This document shows, one piece after another, positions 1 to 10,705 of a stretch of 64,000 nt of DNA. The notes below the pieces were generated by a model, which was not told the DNA's origin, searched no databases, and worked only from the letters and a program-made list of their open reading frames with translations. This DNA is from Diogma glabrata (taxonomy: Eukaryota; Arthropoda; Insecta; Diptera; Cylindrotomidae). Made by a program: the position numbers and the translations under genes. The number at the start of each line of letters is the position of its first letter. Positions within the stretch are counted from its first letter, which is position 1. The stretch is from assembly GCA_963693315.1 (NCBI GenBank), contig OY856187.1:110275746-110339745 (forward strand), in the 5' to 3' direction.

Positions 1-951
1 ATGCTAGAACTTGCTGATCTAACGGGTTTATTTCGAAGTTATTTTAGACGTTGGCCTCCTCCCACCCGTCGCACCCTGGTAATTTCTTATACTGGAGCTT
101 TTGCTTTTAGCAGAAGTTTTTATATCATACCAAGCCTAAAATAATGTGGTTATTAGTTTCGTTTGCCATTATATTTTAAACAATAAAATTATTTGATATA
201 ATGTTAGTAATAGTCCCTGGAGCCACGCTGATTTCATGTGATGATTACCACATATTTTTTACTTCGTGAGGCGCCTGTCCTTAATGAGCCAGAAAACTTT
301 TGTTTTGCAATATTCGGCAGATATAATTATTAATTATTAACAAATTTTATAACAATTACATAAATAATTCATAATTCACATTTTGTCGTTCATTAATATA
401 GTTTTTGATACAAGAATTCAAATTAAAAAAATATGAAACGTTAAATTGTGATGCATATGATGACCATGTTTGCTGGCCTTAAGTTAAGAGGTAATTTTTT
501 GACATCTCACAGTTGTGACTACATACAGAATTGCATTTAAGAGGTTTTAGTCTTAGCTAAAAGAAAATTCTTTGATTTCAGAATCAGCGTGTTAGTTTAA
601 TTTAAATATATCTTAAATCAGAATTTCGAGGAAAACTTTTAAAATACAAAATGGAATATTTCAAAAACAAACATTTGTTTTGGCTTTAGTGACATTAGTA
701 TTTCAGGGTTATGATTTTATCGAAAAATTAATTTTCTACAACTGATAGGCGCGCCACCTGTATAACTTCCAAATTTTTTAGATAAAATAAGACTTTTAGT
801 ATTTAAGAAAATATATTTTATATTATATTGTCTGTTTTCCGTTCCTTTTTCAGCTGTTTAGTTGTAAAACATGTTACAATTTTAAATGTAAAGAATATTT
901 AAAATAATGATACAATGGTCAAATAATGTTTTACAAAATTTGATTTTCTCA
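1..951. other. AT-rich non-coding DNA
   Basis: I see no gene, RNA or clear repeat boundary here. The sequence is AT-rich with short homopolymers and no long open frame on either strand. Confidence 0.6.
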
Positions 952-1258
952 TAATTTAATTGAAATAAACACTTGTCGTTGTTTTGCAAACAGTATATTT
1001 GTTAAGTTTAATATATATAACTAAAATTAATTAAAATTTAAATTAACCTTAACCGCTCAATCGATTTCGGTTGTTACACCATCTACGGGAGCTTATGAAC
1101 CACTGGTAGTTCATAAGCTCCCGTAGATGGTGTTATAACCGAAATCGATTGAGCGGTTAAGGTTTATTTAAATTTTAATTAATTTTAGTTATTTATATTA
1201 AACTTAAAAAATATACTGTTTGCAAAACAACAACAAGTGTTTATTTCAATTAAATTAT
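952..1258. repeat. 307 bp foldback (long inverted repeat)
   Basis: Left arm 952-1100 and right arm 1109-1258 are near-perfect reverse complements, separated by an 8-base loop (CACTGGTA). The innermost ~50 bp on each side, including the stem around CTACGGGAGCTTATGAAC, is almost exact; the outer part has a few mismatches and small indels. It is non-coding. It may be a foldback-type MITE or a hairpin source of small RNA. I see no convincing target-site duplication. Confidence 0.9.
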
Positions 1259-1332
1259 TAATCATGTTTTGCCAAATGCCAAGTGCCGTCAGTGAATACA
1301 ATAAAGTATGATTTTCTCATGGTTAGGTGTAA

Positions 1333-2622
1333 CCCAGCTAGCACAGATTTCGATTTGTAACATAAATATGTTACAATTCGGTTGTAATTCAGTTTTTTAA
1401 AACAAATTTAGTCACATATGGGTTATATTACAGTTTCAACTTAGCGATTGGCAACAAATAATTCGGCTTAGTTACAATACTGTTTTAATTTTGTTACAGA
1501 AAAATACACTTGTTGTTAAAATGTTCCATGAAAGTTACACAAAAAAAAGTAATGTTTAAGTTAAATTAACGTCAATAAAACATTTCGTTTTGTAGCACGT
1601 CTTAAAAATGTTATTTTATTGTAGTTGCCACAAATCCAGTAACGAGCTAGCTACATTGATGTGACTAACAAATTTTCCTCAAGTTACTGTTACAAGGACG
1701 CTGCAGTGAGGTTTGTATTTAGTTGCAATGACAGAAAAAACAAGGCTCGAGCATTGTAGTTGAAGAAATTTAGTTAGTTACAAGGACCTTGCAATTAGGT
1801 TGTTATACAGCTGCAATGACAGAAGAAGAAAACGGGTCGAGCGCAATAAGTTTAGACACCCAATTAGTTACAAGAACGCTGCAATGAGGTTTTTATTCAG
1901 TTTCAAAAACTATGGAAGAAATCTGTCTTGATGTTCTATGTTCGCCATATTTTTCGTTGGTTTATGTATTTCCTACACCATGCGGTTTTATTTGAGAAAA
2001 TTTGAATATGATTTTCTATAGTATTATTTATTTCCTATAACAATTTATGGTGCAATATGATACTAGGAGCATTGAAAACTGTATTTAGATATACAGATGT
2101 GAATTTTATGGTGATAATGCAAATTCGAAAATTTTCTAATTTTCTACTTTTTTCCAAATTTTCATTTTTTGGGGGGCGCGTTAATTTTCCAGAGGTAAAA
2201 CATCCACACTCATCGACAAAATGGCATCCATTATAAAATTTTGATCTAAAAATCATGAAATTTTTCAATTTCAAAGTACATATTGAGTAGTGTCTGATTT
2301 TTAAAACTTATAAATTATTTCAATAAAAATCATGTAAAGGAAAACTTATTAAAAACATTTTTAAACATTACAATATGCAACTGAAATAAAAAAAAAATTC
2401 GTTGTTACATCTTGTTGCGTGCAACTTCAATTTGTTACATCAACACATTTTAAACATAGCTATAACCCATTTTTCACCTTATTGCAACCAAATTTGTTAC
2501 AAAATATACCGTAAATTCTGCTTTTTCTGTCGCAATAGAGCTACAGTTGTGTTACATATCTAATCTTGCGACTATTTCATTTGTTACATTAGCTCTATTG
2601 CTACAAATTTGTGCTAGCTGGG
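1333..2622. mobile_element. 1.29 kb non-autonomous TIR element (CCCAGCTAGCAC ends)
   Basis: The left end starts CCCAGCTAGCACAGATTT and the right end finishes AAATTTGTGCTAGCTGGG, which are reverse complements with one mismatch. Subterminal sequence on both sides is rich in GTTACA/TGTAAC words. No transposase-like reading frame is visible; the small open frame at 2035-2274 looks fortuitous. The superfamily is not assigned because the target-site duplication is unclear (flanks GTGTAA and AAGATA). Confidence 0.75.
1682..1925. repeat. Three direct repeats, period about 90 bp, inside the TIR element
   Basis: Copies start near 1682, 1775 and 1866. Each carries a degenerate AGTTACAAGGACGCTGCAAT core, then a GAGGTTTTTATTCAG-like stretch and GACAGAAGAA. 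They look like internal tandem copies within the element, perhaps binding sites. Confidence 0.7.
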
Positions 2623-3160
2623 AAGATAAGTGCTCGTCAAAATTTTAGTTTGAACTGGTTTTTTTGAAGGAACTTTTTTTGTTATATTAAGAAACTCGCA
2701 AATTTCTACCGAAATTTATGTTACAAAAATGAAATAAGGAACGACAAAACCACTACCAAAATTTTAGTAACATTTCATTGCGAAAATTTTCTTAATGTCT
2801 TCAAAAATACCATTTTAGGATTTTCGTAATACTTTGACACTAACTCGGTACCGAAAACTTTCGTAAGGGTTCAAGAATAGGGCCCCAGATCTCGTTTAGC
2901 TTTAAATGGACAAAGTTCATATTTAGAAATATAATACTATAATTGGAAATAATTAAGTAAAAGAGCAAATATTTGTGTTTTCTACAAATAAATAAACTAA
3001 TAATTAGTTCATTGTTCTCTGTCATTAGAATTAAAGTATTTTGCTGAACGATATGTTACAAGAATTAAAACTAAAAATATTAAAGTGTATTTCACGCATT
3101 TTTTTATTAAAAAAATACTATATTATTGTGCTAATCTGATCATGAAACAAATAAAGAAAA
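2623..3160. other. Non-coding spacer
   Basis: Nothing recognisable between the TIR element and the next repeat family. Confidence 0.5.
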
Positions 3161-4610
3161 TATGGAAGGGGCGAAATCTCACAGCTCTGAGATATCAAGA
3201 CTTCGGTCTGGGTTAAGGATTTTGAAATAGTTTTCGGCAAAAAACTTTTATGAGGACATGGTTTTTAGTTTTGGGCAGCGATGTATATCGAACATAACTC
3301 TTTGTTAAAGTACAAGAATTTTTTTTAACCTCTGTTTAGAAATTTATTACAAAACTAACACGAAACATCAATACGTTGCCGGAAAATTATAACAGATCAT
3401 AAATTAACATAATTTAGTGAAAAGATTATACACTCAGCAAACTACTCAAAAACCTCCCCATTTAGCGTTTCGAGAAAATATTACAAAATCACAAATTCAT
3501 ATTTCTTTCAAAATTCCAAAAATATTGTAAAAATTAAATAAAATCAAACATTTCACAATTCCAAAAATATTCCAAAAATTAGAATAAAATCAAATATTTA
3601 AACTTTTTCTAAATTCCAATAATATTCCAAAAATTCTTAAAAAAAATTCTTCAAAATTCAATTCATTTTTCCAAAATTCTAAAAATATTGCAAAAATCAT
3701 TACAAAATCAAAAATTGAAACTTTTTTCAAAAAACCAAAGATTATAATAAAATCAAAAATTTTAAATTTTTCAAAATTCTATATATGTTCCAAAAATTCT
3801 TACAAAATCAAAAATTAAAACTTTTCTCAGAAATCCAAAAATATTACAAAATAAAGTACAAAGTACAAAGTTTGTGTTTTTAACTTTTTCCAAAATTCCA
3901 AAAATATTTCAAAAACTATAACAAATTCAAAAATTTCCATATTCAATTTCATTTTCAATTACATTTACGTCATAAAAACAGCTACATTTTTTTTCCATAA
4001 AATTGGCTAAAAAAATAAATGAAATCATTTTTTGACACACTTGACATTATTTTTTTGACAAACTTATGATGCCATAATTCTCTATAATAATAATAAAATT
4101 TCAAGTCATACAAATTATTAATTTTATTTTTGTTCAAAAAATTGGGTAAAAAAGTAAATAAAAATCTTTCTTTTGACACACTTGACAACGTGTTTTTGTA
4201 AAACTTATAATGCAATAATCTATGCGATAATAATGAGACCAAAATCTGTCTCACATATCAATCCCGACCATCAAGATTTCTCCAAATTCAATGTTCCTAC
4301 TCGTAATCACTTAAAATGAACATTTTAAGCAAAAATATGCAAATTTCCTTGTTTTGACACACTTCAGGTACAGTTATCGAAAACATCGTCCTGTGGCTTT
4401 TTCCATTGAGTAAACCTATTTATAGATTTTTTTGAAATCCGTCCAGCGGTTTTCTAGATTTCGTAGGTTGGGACGACGACAGACAGACATACATTTTTTT
4501 TGCTTTTTTAGAATCAGTAGGTCCTAAAACATCGAGATATGCCAAAAAGATGGGGGTAAGACTTTCACTTTTAGCTCATGTATGTAATACTTACCGAAGT
4601 AATAAGTAAC
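3161..4610 (+). repeat. Dispersed non-coding repeat family, copy A
   Basis: This copy runs from TATGGAAGGGGCGAAATCTC to about TGTAATACTTACCGAAGTAA. Its middle (about 3480-3960) is a degenerate array of AAAATTCCAAAAATATTGC-like units. Its 3' part has two tandem ~120 bp subunits containing TTTTGACACACTTGACA, then a more unique stretch with a GACAGACAGACATAC run. The same order recurs at 16.7-19.8 kb. Short frames repeating a KFVKK..SSVSKE-like peptide arise from the subunits and are not credible proteins. The element class is unknown. Confidence 0.8.
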
Positions 4611-4969
4611 ATGAAACGTACTAATAAAAACAAAATGATAACAAATTATTTAAACAATACAAGAAGTTTCGACCAGAAGCTATGGCTTATGAATGCTACC
4701 GAAATCTATAAAAATTTGTATGCAACAATAGTGTTACATTATTAGATAGCGTCCAATACCATTAAAATTTTTGAACTGAATTACATAAGGTTAGAGTCAT
4801 ATCAAACAAAAGATGCTATTATTATTATATATTATTATTATTATTATATTTTGAACGACAAAACAAACTCAAATAAAAAATTTTGATCAAAGAAAATTTT
4901 ACAAAAATTTATAGGCAAATAGTATAATAAAAGTTTATCTAAAATATTTTGTTGATAAGTAAGACCATC

Positions 4970-5572
4970 TTAAGCGGCAAGATGTGCTTTTGTGTAACAC
5001 TCGTATAGTTTGAAAGCATAATCACAACCGTCTTTACCTTTGAGATGTCCACATGAGTTAATATGTGATTCAATCTGCAAGTAAACATAAAACAACAACA
5101 TTTATAATTAAAGTCACATCATATTATATTACAAATACATAATTACTTTTTTTTATCTTCCTTGACCGACAACTTTTCTAGTGCTACAGCGGGTAAGAAG
5201 TTTGCTTCTGTGTCGAAAAATCCAGCTTTCTCCATGAGTCATTTAACGAAACACTTTAAAATAGAATGTTTGTTAGATGTGTTTTATGCTCAACAACCCA
5301 CAATACAATTAATAACTTACTCTTGCTTCGTTATTTTTTCGAGAAAAATCACCAGACTCATATTTTGCTACTGCACCTGCATACTTAGGTCCAAATTGTT
5401 TTACACAATCTGGTGCATAATCTTCTGTGTTAAATTTTTTTAAACCTTTACTTGTCTTTTAAATGGAGAATTTTAAAATAAATTTTAGTTTATATTAAAT
5501 CAATTATAATCTAATACTTACGGGACATCCAACAATTGCAAACGCTACGAACAGAGTGATCAAGAAATTCAT
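4970..5572 (-). pseudogene. Odorant-binding protein gene, decayed duplicate
   Basis: Minus-strand copy of the four-exon OBP gene at 9,798-10,401. Exons match at 5522-5572 (17 codons, hydrophobic signal peptide), 5321-5455 (first cysteine), 5147-5253 and 4970-5074 (last three cysteines, C-x8-C-x8-C, then stop). Two lesions separate it from its sister. The third conserved cysteine codon, TGT in the sister, reads TGA here (5239-5241). The A run before the third donor has 8 instead of 9 bases, which puts exon 4 out of frame. The signal peptide differs by three residues and the C-terminus by one. A TATAAAAA box is kept. The promoter and first two exons could still be expressed, but the conserved fold cannot be made. 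Confidence 0.88.
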
Positions 5573-5632
5573 TTTTGATTTGATTTGATAACTATTCTTC
5601 GGAAACAATATTCTATTAGAAAGAAGATTTAG

Positions 5633-5640
5633 TTTTTATA
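5633..5640 (-). promoter_or_regulatory. TATA box of the OBP pseudogene
   Basis: TATAAAAA on the minus strand, about 60 bases upstream of the ATG, at the same place as in the intact sister copy. Confidence 0.6.
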
Positions 5641-5913
5641 GATTTTTTTAACTTCAGATTTGCAGTGAAAAGTTTTTACAACAAAATACTTGTTCCTTAA
5701 ATTCAATTAATTATATTGTCTTTTGTAATTATTAAAGCCTTAATAGATTTGTTAAAGCTTAAAAACAAAAGTAAGATTTTAATAAAACATGCTATAAAAC
5801 GAAAAAAACCATTTTTGTTGCAAGTATGCCGGAACTATAATTAATCTTTTATTATTATTACAAATCTAATATTATTAAAATAACTACAAACCTTCTTTTT
5901 GAAAATAACTACA

Positions 5914-6082
5914 ATAGTACATTATGATGCATGGACGTAAAGCTAAAGCTTAAGAGGACGTAAAGCTAAAGACGTAAAGCTAAAGCTAAAGACTTTAATG
6001 TGGGTGCGAATTTCGGCTAGTGCCTCGATTTGCAAACTCCACATACGTCCAAAATAGCTTGCGTCCATGCGTCATATACTAT
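5914..6082. mobile_element. Small MITE, about 170 bp
   Basis: Imperfect terminal inverted repeats of about 30 bp: the left end contains ATGATGCATGGACGTAAAGC and the right end its complement around GCTTGCGTCCATGCGTCAT. Inside, GACGTAAAGCTAAAG is repeated. It sits directly beside the OBP duplication block. A related word (GGACGTAACTATGCATCA) recurs near 6355. Confidence 0.6.
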
Positions 6083-6594
6083 TTTTTATTTGCCGCTAGC
6101 AAAATATTTAAAAAAAAATTGTTTATTCTAAATCAAAGTTTTAATTTTTCATAAATTTTGAAATGAAAATATGTTGAACAAGTAACCTTTGACAAAATGT
6201 TTGTTATTTTTTTCAAGATAATTGTATAACTATGACAACAAATAATAACAATAATTTTAATTGGATAATGAAATTATAAATTTAAAGGTTGCTTTCATAA
6301 AAATTTCTGTTTTTTATAGAATTTAAACAAATACAAATGTTTTTTACTTTTTTGGACGTAACTATGCATCAAAATATATGGTTAAAATGTGACACTTTCC
6401 GGCCGCAAATCACAGTAATAAAGTACCACTTTAATATATAGGCGAATAAAAACATTCTTTTTAATGTATCACAACAAAAACCATACGCTAAATAAAATAA
6501 AATATCATTCAAATTAAATGGATTTTTATGGTAATTTTAGAGCTCTGTGAACACTGAACTTGGAACCCGAACATAAAGGAAAAAAAAGAAAAAT
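6083..6594. other. Non-coding spacer
   Basis: AT-rich sequence; nothing recognised. Confidence 0.5.
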
Positions 6595-7780
6595 TATTTT
6601 GGAAACTACAAACGACGTAGATGATTGTAGTAATTTTTTTTTGTAGTTGTAATAAATATCTCTCAAATCCTTAAAACAGGTGAATCTCCTACACACAGTG
6701 ATAGTTTTGATAATCAAAGTATACAAGATTGTTTGAAATCGATATTCGATAGGAGTGTTTTGTAGTAAAGATAAATAATTTTGAAAATTTTTTTTTCACT
6801 TAAAAAATAAAAACATGTACTGTTGAGCAAAAAGTTGAAATATTCTTTTGATATAAGAAACTACAAACGATATAGATGATTGTAGAAGGTCCTAGAAGAA
6901 CAATCGTCAACGTCGTTTGTAGTTTCTGAGATCAAAAGAATATTTCATATATTTGCACAACTGTAAATTTTTTTATTTTTTTGAGTGAAAAAAAAATTCC
7001 AAAAATATTTGACATTACTTCAAACGATTTCGAACCATTATGTATACTTGTATTATAAAAATTATCACTGTGTGTACAGGAATAACCTGTTTTGATGATT
7101 TTAGTGATATTTATTACAACTCCAAACAAACAAATTTTACTACAATCATCTAAGTCGTTTCTAACTTCTAAGAACAAAAGTTCAAATTTCTGCTCAACTG
7201 ACATTTTTAATTTGTTCGGCTACAGAAAATAATTTCGAATTTTAGTAAAATTTGTTTGTTTGGAGTTGCAATAAATATCACTCAAGTCATTAAAACAAGT
7301 GATTCCCGTACACACAGTGATAATTTTAATAGCCCAAGTAAACATGTTTGGTCGAAATCGTTTGTAGTTTTTTGTAGAAATGGTTAATACTTTTGGAATT
7401 TGTTTTAACTAAAAAAAATAAATGTACATTTGAGCAAAATGTGGAAATATTCTTATGATCTCAGAAACTACAAACGATTTAGAGGATTGTAGTAAAATTT
7501 GTTTGTTTGTAGTTGCAATAAGTATCACACAAATCATCAAAACAGGTAAATTACCAAGACACAGTGACGATATTGATAATCCGAGCACACAAGATTGCTC
7601 GAAATCGTTTGTAGTATTCTGTAGTATTGAAAATATTTTTTGGAAATTGTTTTTCACTCAAAAAATAAAAACATGTACAGTTGAGCCAAAATTTGAAATA
7701 TTCTTTTGATCTCAGAAACTACAAACGAAGTTGATGATGGTAGTAAAATTCTTTTGTTTGTAGCTGCTCAAATAATTCAC
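6595..7780. repeat. Tandem and inverted array of a ~250 bp unit
   Basis: The unit begins GATCTCAGAAACTACAAACG and includes GTTTGTTTGTAGTTGCAATA, a CACACAGTGATAATTTTGAT word and a block ending ACATGTACAGTTGAGC. Direct copies lie at about 6600-6850, 7235-7455, 7456-7706 and a partial copy from 7707 to 7780; a further copy at about 6900-7230 is inverted, with its turning point near 6885. Best-conserved copies are 251 bp apart, not a multiple of three. Each unit holds an ~80-codon open frame on its sense strand, but the frames do not join. I read it as a satellite-like repeat, not a gene. Confidence 0.8.
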
Positions 7781-7849
7781 ATTTTTAGACTTCATAGACA
7801 TAATACATATGTGAGACATACATTGATTGACTTTTCCTACTATGACGTC

Positions 7850-9160
7850 AAAAAAATTTTTATAATCTATAACCATGTCGTCTACAATCAAAAAACGCGG
7901 AATTTCACGAACTTCGTGAGTGCTCAATTAAATCTTCCTAAAGCAGTTTCTCTACTTATTTGTGAATTTCGGTTACCCTTCGTGCGTACGGCAAGCGGTA
8001 GTTCTTGACATGAATTGTCGTGATGAGAGAATTGAACTGGATTTTATGTTCATAAATATCTGTGTTAATTTGTCTCTTGGAAAATAAAATAAATCAATAT
8101 AATCAATGCATAGTTCTGTAACTTTTGTTTTCTCTTCGGGAATTAAATCATTCAAATTTAGTTCCCCTATAACATGGATAATACTTTTATTTATAAATTC
8201 TAAGTTTTCTTTACTATACTATCGTAAGTTGCAGCTCTTGGGTTTATAACTGGTGTCTCTCTAAAACAGTTTTTGGGAGTTGCACTATTAGTAGCCCTTT
8301 TACGCGATGATTTGTCAATTGCTTTCGGCACCCTTTCAACTTTCACATCGGACGTTATTGCGGTATCGAACGTTCTCTAGTTATTGCGCAATAAATACTT
8401 TTTCTCCGTAATGGCGTGTTGATTGCCATCGTCACCGTATCAACTTCCGTATGGGATTTAAGGTTGATGGCATCTACTATAACAACATTTTCTAAAGGCT
8501 TCAACTTAGATCTCAAACCTTTCATGCTAACAAAATATTCATTTAAGTTCATATTATATAATAAAATTTTGCCCTTGCTAACTTCCTCAAATGAGTTGGC
8601 TAAAAATGTACCGCTATGCATTTCCTCCGAGTGCACTAAAAACATCCGGTTTTGTACAATTAGAAAAACATTAATCCTAATGTTGAATGTTCTGGCCTAT
8701 AATGCCGTCGGCGCAGATTCAAAACTAATATCAATAACATGGAATTTATATTGCACTTCTAAATCATCATAGGGTCTTACTGTACCCAATCTTATTGTTA
8801 TTAACTTTGTCACCCCGGATGCATAGCATTTACTAATCCTTAAAATAGGGCTGTCATTTAACAGGATCTCCTCCCATTAAACTAAGGACTTGTAAGGTAT
8901 ACCCTTCTGCTACAAACCCCACTAGTACGTCCGTCCGACCATACGTTTATTAATTAACCATCCCCGAAGTTTATTCTGGAGGACCGACCATGGTTATATT
9001 GAGAATCCTGTCTTATTGCTACCAGGGTAACTGTCTTAACTATAAAATACGCAAAGATTTGTTGTAAATGCAGCCCGTTGGTGTTTGTTGATGAATGGCG
9101 TGTTTGATTTAAATTCTCACAATTTCCCTCTTCTGCCACATGCTGTACAGAACTTTACTC
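7850..9160 (-). pseudogene. Ty3/Gypsy-like pol relic (protease to start of RT)
   Basis: Read on the minus strand, this is a decayed retrotransposon pol. A C-x2-C-G zinc-knuckle-like word lies near 9125-9150. A protease-like stretch ends in an ADGIIG-like motif near 8697-8714. It is followed by a linker containing HSEEMHSGTFLANS (start of the 8355-8645 frame). Near 7920-8000 come YRLPYARR- and DLIEHS-like words typical of the N-terminus of Gypsy reverse transcriptase. The order matches Gypsy-type pol. Stops and frameshifts break every segment and the RT core is absent. No LTRs were found. It lies between the two OBP blocks. Confidence 0.7.
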
Positions 9161-9493
9161 CTTGGCAGGTAAGCAGACAAATTATCTTTTTAGAATGTAT
9201 TCCTCGTTGTAACAACAGTGACTGTTACTGATTGCCAAAGAGTATTTGCTGTCAAGACCAAACGCAAAGATGGCATTGTGTATACGTAACTTTGACTGCT
9301 ACCCAATAGCAGCATTTGGTAAAGAAACAGCACACCTAAACAACCAAAGCACTGGTGCAAACGAGTCATATACTTAAATAAAAGTGACGGGCGCACTAAC
9401 TACCACTTTTAAAATATTTAAAGCCGTTAAAGTGGTACAACAGTACATATAACGCCTTACCGTGATGCGGCACCTTTGATTTTGAATATGATG
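9161..9493. other. Possible upstream (gag-side) extension of the Gypsy relic
   Basis: This is less AT-rich than its surroundings and may be the gag end of the relic on the minus strand, but I recognise no domain. A short palindrome (TACCACTTT / AAAGTGGTA) lies at about 9400-9437. Confidence 0.3.
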
Positions 9494-9797
9494 AGTTTCG
9501 ACCAGAAGCTATGGTTTAAGGATGCTACCGAAATCTATAAAAATTTGTATGCAACAATAGTGTTACATTATTAGATAGCGTCCAATACCATTAAATTTTT
9601 GAACTGTTGCATAAGGTTAGATTCATATCAAACAAAAGACGCTATTATTTTTTTATATAATTATTATTATTATAATATTTTGAACGACAAAACAAAATCA
9701 AATAAAAAGATTTGATCAAACAAAATTTTACAAAAATTACAGGCAAAAAGTAAAATAAAAGTTTATCCAAAATATTTTGTTGATAAGTAAGAGCATC

Positions 9798-10401
9798 TTA
9801 AGCGGCAATGTGTGCTTTTGTGTAACACTCGTATAGTTTGAAAGCATAATCACAACCGTCTTTACCTTTGAGATGTCCACATGAGTTAATATGTGATTCA
9901 ATCTGCAAGTAAACATAAAACAACAACATTTATAATTAAAGTCACATTATATTATATTACAAACACATAATTACTTTTTTTTTATCTTCCTTGACCGACA
10001 ACTTTTCTAGTGCTACAGCGGGTAAGAAGTTTGCTTCTGTGTCGAAAAATCCAGCTTTCTCCATGAGACATTTAACGAAACACTTTAAAATAGAATGTTT
10101 GTTAGATGTGTTTTATGCTCAACAACCCACAATACAATTAATAACTTACTCTTGCTTCGTTATTTTTTCGAGAAAAATCACCAGACTCATATTTTGCTAC
10201 TGCACCTGCATACTTAGGTCCAAATTGTTTTACACAATCTGGTGCATAATCTTCTGTGTTAAATTTTTTTAAACCTTTACTTGTCTTTTAAATGGAGAAT
10301 TTTAAAATAAATTTTAGTTTATATTAAACCAATTATAATCTTATACTTACGGCACATCCAACAATTACCAACGCTACGAACAGAGTGATCAAGAAATTCA
10401 T
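9798..10401 (-). CDS. Odorant-binding protein, classic six-cysteine type (4 exons)
   Basis: Secreted soluble carrier of small hydrophobic ligands (PBP/GOBP family), acting in sensillar lymph or other extracellular fluid. Exons on the minus strand are 10351-10401, 10150-10284, 9975-10082 and 9798-9902, all joining in phase 0 to give 132 residues. Exon 1 encodes a hydrophobic signal peptide (MNFLITLFVALVIVGCA). The mature part has exactly six cysteines spaced C-x28-C-x3-C-x38-C-x8-C-x8-C, the diagnostic OBP pattern. Introns are 66, 67 and 72 bp, with donors GTAAGT, GTAAGT and GTAATT and acceptors ending AG; only the last acceptor (TTGCAG) looks strong. Length and the CFVKCLMEKAGFF region suggest an Obp56-like short OBP, but that is inference. 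A TATA box lies upstream. The sister copy at 4,970-5,572 is broken. Confidence 0.9.
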
Positions 10402-10461
10402 TTTTGATTTGATTTGATAACTGTTCTTCGGAAACAATATTCTTTTCGAAAGAAATTTTAG

Positions 10462-10469
10462 TTTTTATA
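10462..10469 (-). promoter_or_regulatory. TATA box of the OBP gene
   Basis: TATAAAAA on the minus strand about 60 bases upstream of the ATG, leaving room for a short 5' UTR. Confidence 0.65.
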
Positions 10470-10705
10470 CATTTTTTAGCTTCATAGTTGGCAGTGTTTT
10501 ATACAAATAAAAACATGTTCCTTAAATTCAATTAATTATATTGTCTTGTCTTTTGTAATTATTTAAGCTTAGATTTAATAAAGCTTGAAAACAAAAGTAA
10601 GATTTTAATAAAAAACGTTAACACGGTTTTATTGCAAGTATGCCGGAACTGTAATTAATCTCTATTATTATTGCAAGGCTAATATTATTAAAATAACTAC
10701 AAACC

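Larger units (their letters stand above)
4665..5892. repeat. Segmental duplication block, copy 1 (OBP pseudogene)
   Basis: From about GTTTCGACCAGAAGC to AAATAACTACAAACC this block is highly similar to 9494-10705 in the same orientation, about 4.83 kb away. It includes the whole OBP locus, its TATA region and flanks containing a TTA-rich tract. Exons are nearly identical between copies, while flanks carry small indels. Confidence 0.9.
9494..10705. repeat. Segmental duplication block, copy 2 (intact OBP)
   Basis: Direct repeat of 4665-5892; see that entry. Both blocks end at the same sequence (AAATAACTACAAACC). Confidence 0.9.

Noticed and set aside
3982..4254. Frames with KFVKK..SSVSKE-like repeats (also 17628-18229)
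   Set aside because: Arise from tandem non-coding subunits; frames are not preserved between copies.
3161..4610. Helitron assignment for the dispersed repeat family because of terminal hairpins
   Set aside because: No TC start, no CTRR end and no A-T insertion site could be shown.
5162..5443. 93-codon plus-strand frame, also present at 9991-10272
   Set aside because: Shadow of the minus-strand OBP exons and introns; its conservation reflects the duplication.
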